This document shows positions 25,092 to 32,375 of a stretch of DNA of 33,018 nt, one piece after another. Origin of the DNA: Enhydrobacter aerosaccus (GTDB taxonomy: Bacteria; Pseudomonadota; Alphaproteobacteria; Reyranellales; Reyranellaceae). How positions within the stretch are numbered: the first letter of the stretch is position 1; each line of letters opens with the position of its first letter. Where the stretch lies: NCBI GenBank assembly GCA_903839865.1, contig CAIMEE010000433.1, positions 1 to 33,018 of the forward strand, written 5' to 3'. A program made the position numbers and the translations under genes. The notes below the pieces were generated by a model. The model worked only from the letters and a program-made list of their open reading frames with translations. It ran no database searches and had not been told where the DNA came from.

Positions 25092-26270
25092 CTAATCTCT
25101 CTGAACGCACATCGCGATGCCCATGCCGCCGCCGATGCAGAGGGTGGCGAGGCCCTTCTTGGCGTCGCGCTTCTGCATTTCGTAGAGGAGCGTCGTGAGT
25201 ACGCGCGCGCCCGAGGCGCCGATCGGGTGGCCGAGCGCGATCGCGCCGCCGTTGACGTTGAGCTTGGCGGGATCGACGCCGAGTTCCTTGCCGACGGCGA
25301 GGGCTTGCGCCGCAAAGGCTTCGTTGGCTTCGACGAGATCGAGGTCCTTCACCGTCCAGCCGGCCTTCTTGAGCGCAGCCTGCGAGGCGGTCACCGGGCC
25401 GATGCCCATCACCTTGGGATCGACGCCCGTGGTCGCCCACGACACGATCTTCGCGAGCGGCGTGATGCCGCGCTTCTTGGCTTCGTCGGCGCTCATCAGC
25501 ACCATGGCGGCCGCGCCGTCGTTGATGCCCGAGGCGTTGCCGGCCGTCACCGAGCCGTCCTTGGCGAAGGCGGGCTTCAGCTTGGCCAGCGTCTCCGCCG
25601 TCGTGCCGTGACGCGGGAACTCGTCGGTGTCGACCACGACGTCGCCCTTGCGGGTCTTCACAGTGACCGGGACGATTTCGTCCTTGAAGCGGCCGGCCTT
25701 CTGCGCCGCCTCGGCCTTGTTCTGAGACGAGGCCGCGAAGGCGTCCTGCTCGACGCGAGTGATCTGGTACTTCTGCGCCACGTTCTCGGCGGTGTTGCCC
25801 ATGTGATAGCCGTTGAAGGCATCCCACAGCCCGTCCTTGATCATGGTGTCGACCATCTTGAGGTCGCCCATCTTGGTGCCGTCGCGCATGTAGCCCGCGT
25901 GCGGCGCCTGGCTCATGCTCTCCTGGCCGCCGACCACCATGATGTTGGCGTCGCCATTCCTGATCGCCTGCCAGCCGAAGGCGACGGCGCGCAGGCCCGA
26001 GCCGCAGAGCTGGTTGATGCCGAGCGCGGTCTTCTCGACCGGGATACCGGCGTTCACTGCGGCCTGGCGTGCCGGGTTCTGTCCCTGACCGGCGGTCAGG
26101 ATCTGGCCCATGATGACTTCGTCGACTTCCTCGGGCTTCACATTGGCGCGCAAGAGTGCGCCGGTGATGGCGGCCTTGCCCAGGTCGTGGGCGGGCACGT
26201 GGCCGAAGGCGCCGTTGAACGCGCCGACGGGCGTGCGCGCTGCGCTCGCGATGACGATATCGGATGCCAT
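25092..26270 (-). CDS. phaA: Acetyl-CoA C-acetyltransferase (beta-ketothiolase)
   Basis: Biosynthetic thiolase of 392 residues that condenses two acetyl-CoA to acetoacetyl-CoA, the first step of polyhydroxybutyrate synthesis. All catalytic residues sit at the classical positions: nucleophile C89 in [13 protein letters not shown]348 in [14 protein letters not shown], and C378 in [26 protein letters not shown] is the biosynthetic-type pattern. ATG 26270 has AGGAG 7 bp upstream. It is followed by a hairpin and a long spacer, so it is probably the end of its transcript; a 74-bp gap separates it from the upstream oxidase gene. Confidence 0.96.
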   Translation of the reverse strand: MASDIVIASAARTPVGAFNGAFGHVPAHDLGKAAITGALLRANVKPEEVDEVIMGQILTAGQGQNPARQAAVNAGIPVEKTALGINQLCGSGLRAVAFGWQAIRNGDANIMVVGGQESMSQAPHAGYMRDGTKMGDLKMVDTMIKDGLWDAFNGYHMGNTAENVAQKYQITRVEQDAFAASSQNKAEAAQKAGRFKDEIVPVTVKTRKGDVVVDTDEFPRHGTTAETLAKLKPAFAKDGSVTAGNASGINDGAAAMVLMSADEAKKRGITPLAKIVSWATTGVDPKVMGIGPVTASQAALKKAGWTVKDLDLVEANEAFAAQALAVGKELGVDPAKLNVNGGAIALGHPIGASGARVLTTLLYEMQKRDAKKGLATLCIGGGMGIAMCVQRD

Positions 26271-26344
26271 TGAACTTCTCCTAACAGGCCCTGCAACCTC
26301 AAGATGGGGATGTTATAGACGCGCCGCCATCCCCTGCAAGGAAG

Positions 26345-28129
26345 CTAGGCACGGCGGGTGAAGCCGTCGGGGCTCCAGTCGTCGCTGCCGACGCCGTTAT
26401 GGACAAAGAACAGCCCGTCGGGATCGTATTTCTGCTTCACCACGCGCAGACGACCGTAGTTGCTTCCCCAATAGGCAGACTGCCAGCCTTTCTGGAAGTA
26501 GCTCGATTCGGAGACATAGGCGCCATTGTCGGGCGCGAGCTTCGTCACCTCGGCCAGCGAGGCGCTGACGGCGGCGGCCTCGATCTTGGCCTTGGCGAGA
26601 TCGGGCTCGTGGCCCGCGATGCCGGCGAAGGCCGGCGCCCCCGAGGCGGAGACGATCGCCAGCGCGAAGGCGTCGAGCACGGCGGGATTGGTCGCAGTGT
26701 CCCGCGCGGCAGCAATGGCTTCGGGCGGCGCGCCCGCCAGGCCCTTGTTGAAGTGGAGCTGGAGCGACCATTTGCGCGACGCCTCGTAGAGTGCGTCGAC
26801 CAGCTTCGCCTGGTTGGCAGAATCGATCAGCGACTGCGGCAGCCATGCCGATTCGTAGTTGTGCAGATACCAGCCCGCCTCGCCGACATTGCCCGCCCAA
26901 TAGATCGCATCGGCTGGCGCACCGGGCCGGTCGTCCGAGCGGATCGCCGTCGGGATGTTCTGCTTCAGGAACGCGGCATCCCAAAAGAAATGCGCGGGTG
27001 CAGCGATCGCCATCAGCGGGGTCGTCCACGCATAGTCGTTCGGCGAGGCCGAGACCCAGTCGATGAACGGCTTCCACGTCGCCTGGGCCGTCGCCATGTC
27101 GAGGCCCTGGAACACCATCTCGATGTCGAGCACGTTGTCGCGCCGGAAGCGCACCGACTCGCCCCAGTTCGGATTGAACAGCTTGTCGCGATAGAAGGCC
27201 ATGAACTGGGCGATCAGCCGCTTGTAGGCCTCGGGCGAACTCGCCTTGATGTTGCCGAAGGCGCCGCCCAGGAAATTCGGCAAGGGGTGCGTCTTGAGCG
27301 TGATGCGCGTCACGACTCCGAAGCTGCCGCCACCGCCGCCTTTCAGCGCCCAGAAGAGATCGCGGTTGGTGCAGTTGTTGGCGATGCGGATCTCGCCGTC
27401 GGCCGTCACGATCTCCGCTTCGAGCAGGCTCGCCGCCGCCATGCCGAAGTTCTTGGAGAAGCTGCCGAAGCCGCCGCTCTGGATCAGCCCCGCCACGCCC
27501 ACGGTGCAGCAGCCGCCGCCCTGCACGTAACGCCCGGTCTTGGTCACCGCGGCGTAGGCCTTCAGCCAGATGTTGCCAGAACCCAGCGACACCGCCGGCA
27601 GCGGCGCGTCAGAGCAGCCCTTGGCCACGAAGGCGTCGTGCATCTCGATGGAGTCCATCGGCCGCGTGCGGATCAGCAGCGAGTCGGGCGCGTTCGACGT
27701 GCCCTGATAGCTGTGGCCGCCGCCGCGCACGGCCAGTCGCAGCTTGTTCTCGCGGGCAAAGTTCACCGCGGCCGCCACGTCGGCTGAGTTGCGGGCATCG
27801 ACGGCATAGGCGCTGGGCTGCGACGTCCAGGCCTCGGCCCAGCCGGTGGTCTGCGTCAGCGCGACATTGTCCCGGATGAAGTACGGGTTCTTGAACTGCT
27901 TGAAGATCGCGTCGCAGGTCGCGGCATCGGCGCCCTTGCAGGCCTCGAGCGGCGAGCGGACGGCGGTGAGCTGGCCACCGACGGCCTTGTTCAGCTCCTG
28001 CCACTTGGCCTCCGTTGGCCAGCCGGGCTCCCCGGGGCGGACGCGCTTGAAGGCGGGCGCTTGGGCCCGCACGGAAGCCGGCAAAACGGACAGGCAGGCG
28101 GCAGTCTTGAGAAGGTCGCGGCGGTTCAT
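26345..28129 (-). CDS. Tat-exported FAD-binding oxidoreductase, BBE type
   Basis: Flavin-linked oxidase of 594 residues. The signal peptide MNRRDLLKTAACLSVLPASVRAQA carries a twin-arginine motif, so it is exported folded. The FAD-binding 4 domain has RLAVRGGGHSYQG, where H139 aligns with the His that holds FAD in berberine-bridge-enzyme proteins. GGGCCTVGVAG follows, where C207 aligns with their second, cysteinyl attachment site, so bicovalent flavin is likely. The C-terminal BBE segment reads YGRLRVVKQKYDPDGLFFVHNGVGSDDW. Such enzymes oxidise alcohols, sugars or alkaloids using O2. ATG 28129 has GGGAGAG upstream. The 121-bp upstream spacer carries 21-bp-phased repeats next to a LytTR regulator gene. 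Confidence 0.92.
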   Translation of the reverse strand: MNRRDLLKTAACLSVLPASVRAQAPAFKRVRPGEPGWPTEAKWQELNKAVGGQLTAVRSPLEACKGADAATCDAIFKQFKNPYFIRDNVALTQTTGWAEAWTSQPSAYAVDARNSADVAAAVNFARENKLRLAVRGGGHSYQGTSNAPDSLLIRTRPMDSIEMHDAFVAKGCSDAPLPAVSLGSGNIWLKAYAAVTKTGRYVQGGGCCTVGVAGLIQSGGFGSFSKNFGMAAASLLEAEIVTADGEIRIANNCTNRDLFWALKGGGGGSFGVVTRITLKTHPLPNFLGGAFGNIKASSPEAYKRLIAQFMAFYRDKLFNPNWGESVRFRRDNVLDIEMVFQGLDMATAQATWKPFIDWVSASPNDYAWTTPLMAIAAPAHFFWDAAFLKQNIPTAIRSDDRPGAPADAIYWAGNVGEAGWYLHNYESAWLPQSLIDSANQAKLVDALYEASRKWSLQLHFNKGLAGAPPEAIAAARDTATNPAVLDAFALAIVSASGAPAFAGIAGHEPDLAKAKIEAAAVSASLAEVTKLAPDNGAYVSESSYFQKGWQSAYWGSNYGRLRVVKQKYDPDGLFFVHNGVGSDDWSPDGFTRRA

Positions 28130-28199
28130 GGAACTCTCCCGTGCTGAGTGTGTCGCACGTCTAGCTATCGTCCAAGTCACTGAATCTGGCGCATTTTGT

Positions 28200-28250
28200 G
28201 ATGACCGGCGAGGTCCGTGGGACGACCGGCGTGTGCCAAGGGACGACCGG
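28200..28250 (-). promoter_or_regulatory. Three 9-bp repeats at 21-bp period (candidate LytTR operator)
   Basis: GATGACCGG (28200-28208), GACGACCGG (28221-28229) and GACGACCGG (28242-28250) recur at exactly 21 bp, that is 9-bp repeats with 12-bp spacers. On the minus strand they read CCGGTCRTC, differing at one or two positions from the AlgR core CCGTTCGTC. They lie 71-121 bp upstream of the FAD-oxidase start and end at the LytTR gene stop codon. Direct repeats two helical turns apart are the known LytTR operator layout. Confidence 0.65.
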
Positions 28251-29078
28251 TCAGGTCTTCACAGGGGCCAGCGCCTCGAAGCGCTGGCGATAGCGGCGGC
28301 TCAGATTCACTTCCGCACCGTCCTGGAGCCGGATGCGCCAGTCGCCGCTCACCCAGGGCACGACCTCGGCCACCCGGGAAATGTTCACGACGTGTGATTT
28401 GTGGACCCGCACGAAGCGTTTGGGGTCGAGTTCGGCCTCCAGCCTGGCCAGCGACGAGCGGATCTCGAAGGTCTCGCCGCCGACATGCAGGATGGCGTAG
28501 TTGCCCGAGGCCTCGATCCAGTCGATGTCGGCCACCTCGACCATGATCTCGCTGCCGCCGCGCTTGCGCACGGCGAAGCGCTCCGGGGGTGCCTCCGCTT
28601 TCGGCGCGGGCGCGACCGCCCTCTCGCGCTCGCGCAGGTATCGGAACGCCATGATGCCGAGGTTCATCACGCAGTAAGTGAAGATGTCCTTGGTGAATTC
28701 GTAGGCCAGCCGGTCGAGCGTGATCGGAAAGCGGTACGACGTGTCGCCCAGGATGCCCCCGAACCAGAGCATGCGCAGCGCGCCCATGCCCAGCGTATGG
28801 ACGATGCTGAACACTAGGAGGGCCACGGCGTGGGCCGCAAAGTTGCGCGGGCTGGTCAGGGGAAAGCGACGCTGCATCCAGTAGACCGCCGGGATGAGCG
28901 CCGCGATCACGACGTGGCTGGTGACCTGGATGGCGAAGGACCATCCGAAGGGCGTGCTCGCGCCGCGGCGCGCATCGTCGGCGACCGTGATGTAGGCCTG
29001 GGTGAAGCACGAGACGATCAGGATCGCGGCCCACACCGCCGCCACCACACCGCGCCACGACTGCCGGCTCATCGCCAT
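28251..29078 (-). CDS. Membrane-anchored LytTR-family transcription regulator
   Basis: Protein of 275 residues. Four hydrophobic segments (about 11-31, 47-67, 83-107 and 130-147) form an N-terminal membrane domain with no recognisable sensor name. After a charged linker rich in Ala, Pro and Glu (150-168) comes a LytTR DNA-binding domain (about 170-270), with VADIDWIEASGNYAILHVGGETFEIRSSLARLE, RFVRVHKSHVVNISRVAEV and VNLSRRYRQRFEAL. The family binds paired 9-bp direct repeats in target promoters. ATG 29078 overlaps the PhaC-like stop as TGATG, so it is translated with the PHA-synthase genes. Candidate binding sites lie just downstream, before the oxidase gene, and upstream of its own operon. 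It is a one-component design with no receiver domain. Confidence 0.92.
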   Translation of the reverse strand: MAMSRQSWRGVVAAVWAAILIVSCFTQAYITVADDARRGASTPFGWSFAIQVTSHVVIAALIPAVYWMQRRFPLTSPRNFAAHAVALLVFSIVHTLGMGALRMLWFGGILGDTSYRFPITLDRLAYEFTKDIFTYCVMNLGIMAFRYLRERERAVAPAPKAEAPPERFAVRKRGGSEIMVEVADIDWIEASGNYAILHVGGETFEIRSSLARLEAELDPKRFVRVHKSHVVNISRVAEVVPWVSGDWRIRLQDGAEVNLSRRYRQRFEALAPVKT

Positions 29079-30244
29079 CAGCGCGCCTTCAGCCAGTCGA
29101 TCAGCGGCATCCAGCACAGCTCGCGCGCGCGGCCGCTCACCATCATGCCGATGTGGCCGAGCGGCACGTCGAGGCGGGTGGCGTTCTTCAGGCCGCGTTT
29201 GGGATCGACCAGTGCCGCGGCCGACAGCGGCGGCACGATGCGGTCGCCGGACGGGATCATCACCAGCGCCGGCCGCTTGATCTTCGCGGGCAGGATGCGC
29301 TTGCCGCCGACGACCCACTTGTTCGTGCCCGGCAGATTGTCGCCGTACCAGCCGACCAGACACTCGCGCGCCGTGGGGCCGGCGAGCGGCGCGCCGCCGT
29401 TCAGCCAATCCTCCAGCAGCACGAACTCTCGCGCATGTTCGCCCTTCTGGTCCATGCCGAGGAAGCGGCCGAACTTCTTCACCGCCAGCCACGGATCGAG
29501 CGACCAGAACAGGGTCTGCAGGATATCGACCGGCAACTCGCCCGCGGTATCGGCGAGCTTGGCCAGCATCGGCCCGGCCGACAGCAGGAAGGCATGGCCG
29601 GTCTTGTCGGCGTGGAAATCCCACGGCGCCGCCAGCAGCGCGAGACCTGCGACCTTGCGCGGCTGCCGCGCCGTCAGCGCGACGGTGAGCGTGCCGCCCA
29701 TGCAATAGCCCATCACCGCCGGTGCACGGCGCGCACGCTTCGTCACGAACGCGAGCGCGCGTTCAAGGCGTTGGACGTAAGCCGTCGCATCGAAGCGTCG
29801 CTCGTCGGCATCGGGCGTGCCCCAGTCGACGAGGTACGGCCGCAGACCTTCGGCGGCCATGGCGCGCAGCAGGCTTTTCTCGGCGGTGAGGTCGAGCACT
29901 TCCCAACGGTTGATCAGCGATGGAACCACCAGCACGGCCCGGACGCGGCGCTTGCGGGCGGCGGGATGCGTGGCACCGTAATCGAGCAGGCGCGTATTAC
30001 CCTCGCTCCAGACGGCGGGCGGATTCTCGAGGTCGCGATGGACCGGGTGATTGCGGTAGGCCAGCACGCCCTCGGCCAGGCGATCGAGGCGCCGGCCGAT
30101 CTCGCGATGAAGGGCGGCTTCGAACTTCTCGGCACCGTCCGGCGGGATTTCCGTCAGCAGCTCAGCGAGCGGCGAGCTTGCTTTCGAGTTCGGCGAGCCT
30201 TGCTTCGAGAGCCGCCACGCGCTTTCGGAGCTCGCCAACGTCAT
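29078..30244 (-). CDS. phaC: Short PhaC-like poly(3-hydroxyalkanoate) synthase / alpha/beta hydrolase
   Basis: Alpha/beta-fold protein of 388 residues with a PHA-synthase triad: C181 in the modified lipase box VMGYCMGG, D334 in PSGDRIV and H364 in LGHIGMM. VVPSLINRWEVLDL and PYLVDWGTPD match PhaC. A depolymerase-type hydrolase would carry Ser, not Cys. It lacks the ~200-residue N-terminal domain of class I PhaC and so has class III/IV size, classes that need a PhaE or PhaR-subunit partner. ATG 30244 has GGGGAC upstream and overlaps the preceding gene by 83 bp; the only start near that gene's stop would be CTG at 30160 or 30157. The start is therefore the weakest point. It is followed by the LytTR gene with a TGATG overlap. 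Confidence 0.85.
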   Translation of the reverse strand: MTLASSESAWRLSKQGSPNSKASSPLAELLTEIPPDGAEKFEAALHREIGRRLDRLAEGVLAYRNHPVHRDLENPPAVWSEGNTRLLDYGATHPAARKRRVRAVLVVPSLINRWEVLDLTAEKSLLRAMAAEGLRPYLVDWGTPDADERRFDATAYVQRLERALAFVTKRARRAPAVMGYCMGGTLTVALTARQPRKVAGLALLAAPWDFHADKTGHAFLLSAGPMLAKLADTAGELPVDILQTLFWSLDPWLAVKKFGRFLGMDQKGEHAREFVLLEDWLNGGAPLAGPTARECLVGWYGDNLPGTNKWVVGGKRILPAKIKRPALVMIPSGDRIVPPLSAAALVDPKRGLKNATRLDVPLGHIGMMVSGRARELCWMPLIDWLKAR

Positions 30245-30494
30245 CAGCGCCGTCCCCAGATGGAGCGGCAGCGGCCGAGGACCTGTTCGGAGACCCGTTC
30301 TGGGAGCTGGCGGCATGCGCGGTACCTTGGGCAGCTTGTATTGCAGACGCAACCTGCGCATTCGCGGCCGCGAACAGCCGGGCTATCTGCTCGGTCAGTG
30401 CCGGATCCGACGCAAGGCCGGAAAGCTGGCTCTGCCAGAGATCGAGATACCGCCGGGCCAGCGTGTCGAATGTATCGTCGTTTCCGGAAGCCAT
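30162..30494 (-). CDS. Small coiled-coil protein, candidate PhaE-like synthase subunit
   Basis: Protein of 110 residues. An N-terminal helical part MASGNDDTFDTLARRYLDLWQSQLSGL is followed by a second helix (30-57), an Ala/Ser/Pro-rich linker (58-85), and a C-terminal coiled coil with an unbroken 4-3-4-3-4 pattern, L89-V93-L96-L100-L103-L107. It lies directly upstream of and overlaps the PhaC-like gene, where PhaE (class III) or the PhaR subunit (class IV) would be expected; PhaE also ends in a coiled coil but is several times longer. Start ATG 30494 has GAGGAC very close; ATG 30512 is an alternative. The function is inferred from context and could be phasin-like. Confidence 0.65.
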   Translation of the reverse strand: MASGNDDTFDTLARRYLDLWQSQLSGLASDPALTEQIARLFAAANAQVASAIQAAQGTAHAASSQNGSPNRSSAAAAPSGDGADDVGELRKRVAALEARLAELESKLAAR

Positions 30495-30640
30495 GTCCTC
30501 ACTATAGACCATCGTTGCAGGAACGGGTGTTCGCAGACGCAAACCGTGTCTTGTCGCACTGCGGCATCGGGTCTAATGTGACGAACGGTGTGTAAACGGG
30601 CGTTTAGCGTGTCGCGGGGGCGAAGAGGAGCGCAAGCGTA
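30495..30640. promoter_or_regulatory. Divergent control region between the PHA-synthase operon and phaR
   Basis: This 146-bp region drives the leftward coiled-coil/PhaC/LytTR genes and the rightward phaR. It contains GCA/TGC elements of the kind PhaR repressors bind (TTGCAG at 30515-30520; CGCACTGCG at 30555-30563), the LytTR-type site at 30580-30589, and the phaR ribosome-binding site GAGGAG at 30625-30630. Exact promoter boxes are not clear. Confidence 0.55.
30580..30589 (-). promoter_or_regulatory. AlgR-core-like LytTR site upstream of the PHA-synthase operon
   Basis: The minus strand reads ACCGTTCGTC, identical to the AlgR core consensus. The plus-strand 9-mer GACGAACGG differs by one base from the GACGACCGG repeats at 28221 and 28242. 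A weaker 7/9 copy, CAGGAACGG, lies at 30518-30526. The site is 86-95 bp upstream of the coiled-coil gene start. Confidence 0.5.
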
Positions 30641-31288
30641 ATGGCCGATCAGGCAGTACCCGAGGGCGGCCCAAAGCCCGCTCCGGTGGTTATCAAAAAG
30701 TATGCGAACCGGCGGCTCTACAACACCGCCACCTCTTCCTATGTGACGCTCGATCATCTGTCGACGATGGTGAAGGCCAAGACCGATTTCGTGGTCTACG
30801 ACGCCAAGTCCGGCGAGGACATCACGCGTCCGGTACTGACGCAGATCATCTTCGAGGAAGAGAGCAAGGGCGGCCAGACGCTGTTGCCGATTCCGTTCCT
30901 GCGCCAGCTCATCTCGTTCTATGGCGACAGCCTGCAGGGCGTGGTGCCGCAATATCTCGAGATGTCGATGACGCAGTTCGCGCGCAATCAGGAGCAGATG
31001 CGCAAGTACATGCAGAACGCGTTCGGCTTCAATCCGTTCCAGCAGTTCGAGTCGATGGGCAAGCAGAACATGGCGATGTTCGAGAACGCCATGCGCCTGT
31101 TCAACCCGTTCGCCGCGGGCCAGGGCGGTGTTCCGGGTGCCGCTCCCGCGCACACCAACGGCGCCGAAGCGCCCAAGGCCGACGCCACGCCGCCGGCCGG
31201 ACCGCCCAGCGAAGAGGCGATCGACGATCTCAAGCGCAAGCTCGACGAGTTGCAGAGCCAGCTCGCGCAGTTCGGCAAGAAGAGCTGA
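30641..31288 (+). CDS. phaR: Polyhydroxyalkanoate synthesis repressor PhaR
   Basis: Regulator of 215 residues that in related bacteria binds both PHA granules and DNA and represses phasin and synthesis genes until polymer accumulates. The N-terminal PHB/PHA accumulation regulator DNA-binding domain is at about 15-75 (VVIKKYANRRLYNTATSSYVTLDHLSTMVK...VVYDAKSGEDITRPVLTQII). The PHB_acc segment is at about 80-125 (LPIPFLRQLISFYGDSLQGVVPQYLEMSM). A Met/Phe-rich stretch and a Pro/Ala linker follow, and it ends in a short coiled coil IDDLKRKLDELQSQLAQFG. ATG 30641 has GAGGAG 10 bp upstream. It diverges from the synthase operon and is followed by a DUF1289 gene 4 bp away. Confidence 0.95.
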   Translation: MADQAVPEGGPKPAPVVIKKYANRRLYNTATSSYVTLDHLSTMVKAKTDFVVYDAKSGEDITRPVLTQIIFEEESKGGQTLLPIPFLRQLISFYGDSLQGVVPQYLEMSMTQFARNQEQMRKYMQNAFGFNPFQQFESMGKQNMAMFENAMRLFNPFAAGQGGVPGAAPAHTNGAEAPKADATPPAGPPSEEAIDDLKRKLDELQSQLAQFGKKS

Positions 31289-31292
31289 CGCA

Positions 31293-31490
31293 GTGGCCGC
31301 GCCGACGCCTCCGGCGTCGCTGGTGCGGCGCACGATGTCCCCCTGCAAGGGCATCTGCATGATGGACCCGCGCGGTCCCTACTGCCTCGGCTGCAAGCGC
31401 ACCATCGACGAGATCGGCCGCTGGCAGATGATGGAAGAATCCGAGCGCCAGAAGATCGTGGGCGAACTGAAGACCCGCAAGCTCAGCTGA
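31293..31490 (+). CDS. DUF1289 domain-containing small Cys-rich protein
   Basis: Protein of 65 residues with the DUF1289 signature: SPCKGICMMDPRGPYCLGCKRTIDEIGRWQMMEESERQKIV, a four-cysteine pattern (CxxxC...CxxC) likely to bind a metal, followed by helices. The function of the family is not established. GTG 31293 lies 4 bp after the phaR stop and is favoured by that spacing; ATG 31335, directly before SPCKGIC, is possible. Its stop is 1 bp from that of the convergent crotonase gene. Confidence 0.85.
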   Translation: MAAPTPPASLVRRTMSPCKGICMMDPRGPYCLGCKRTIDEIGRWQMMEESERQKIVGELKTRKLS

Positions 31491-31491
31491 C

Positions 31492-32301
31492 CTAGCGCCC
31501 CTTGAACTTCGGCTTGCGCTTCTCGCGGAACGCCATCGTCCCCTCTTTGTAATCCTCCGTCAGCCCGGTCAGCACGTTCTGGTCGGCATCCATGTGCGCA
31601 GCTAGATCGTCGAGCGCGTGCGCGAGACGGTTCACAGATGCCTTGCTCATGCGCACCGGGATCGGCGGCTGCACCGCGATGCGCTCGGCGAAAGCCATCG
31701 CCGCGCCGAGCACCTTGCCATCGTCGACCACCTTCTCGACCAGGCCCCAATCCAGCGCATCGGCCGAACCGATACGGTCCGACGCCAGGATCACTGCCTG
31801 CTTGGTGCGCGCCGGTCCCATCAGCGCCAGCATGCGTGGGATCGAGCCCCAGCTCATGTTCATGCCGAGCTCGACCTCGGGAATGCGGAAGTGCGCGCCC
31901 TTCCCGCAGAAGCGGAAGTCGAGCGCCACGACCAGGGCGGCACCACCGCCCACGCAATGGCCCTCGACCGCGGCGATCGTCACCTGATCTATGTCCTGCC
32001 AGGCCTTGCACATCTTGGGGCCGAGCCGCTGGCGCTGGATGCGTTCGCCGATCGGCAGGTCCTCGCGCGACCGGCTCTCGGGATCCTTGAGGTCGAAGCC
32101 GGCGGAGAAGGCCTTGGCCGAGCCGGTCAGGATCACGACAGAGGTCTCGAGATCGTCCTCGAAGTCGCGCGGCACGTCGCGCAGTTCGCGCATCGCCTGC
32201 TGACTGAGGGCATTGATGTTGTCGCCGCGATCGAAGCGCACGACGGCGATACGGCACTGCGGGCCCAGCCCCTTCTCGACTTTGACGAAGCGCCGTTCCA
32301 T
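31492..32301 (-). CDS. Enoyl-CoA hydratase/isomerase (crotonase) family protein
   Basis: Crotonase-fold protein of 269 residues acting on a CoA thioester. Oxyanion-hole segments are AKAFSAGFDLKDPES (about 63-77) and VEGHCVGGGAALVVALDFRF (about 112-131). The first catalytic Glu of enoyl-CoA hydratase is matched by E in FRIPEVELGMNMSWGSIPRML. The second falls in ASDRIGSADALDWGLVEKVV, where Asp stands in the usual Glu place, so hydratase activity is not certain and isomerase or hydrolase activity is possible. ATG 32301 has GGGAGAG upstream. A tie to PHA monomer supply is only positional. Confidence 0.9.
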   Translation of the reverse strand: MERRFVKVEKGLGPQCRIAVVRFDRGDNINALSQQAMRELRDVPRDFEDDLETSVVILTGSAKAFSAGFDLKDPESRSREDLPIGERIQRQRLGPKMCKAWQDIDQVTIAAVEGHCVGGGAALVVALDFRFCGKGAHFRIPEVELGMNMSWGSIPRMLALMGPARTKQAVILASDRIGSADALDWGLVEKVVDDGKVLGAAMAFAERIAVQPPIPVRMSKASVNRLAHALDDLAAHMDADQNVLTGLTEDYKEGTMAFREKRKPKFKGR

Positions 32302-32375
32302 TCGCGTCTCTCCCTGTGCAATGGAGCGTAGCGCCTCGCCTTTACAAGTGCGAGCCGCTTGGGTTCACTGCATCC

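Noticed and set aside
30551-30570. Defined PhaR operator.
   Set aside because: GCA/TGC elements are present but too short and common to call a specific site from sequence alone.
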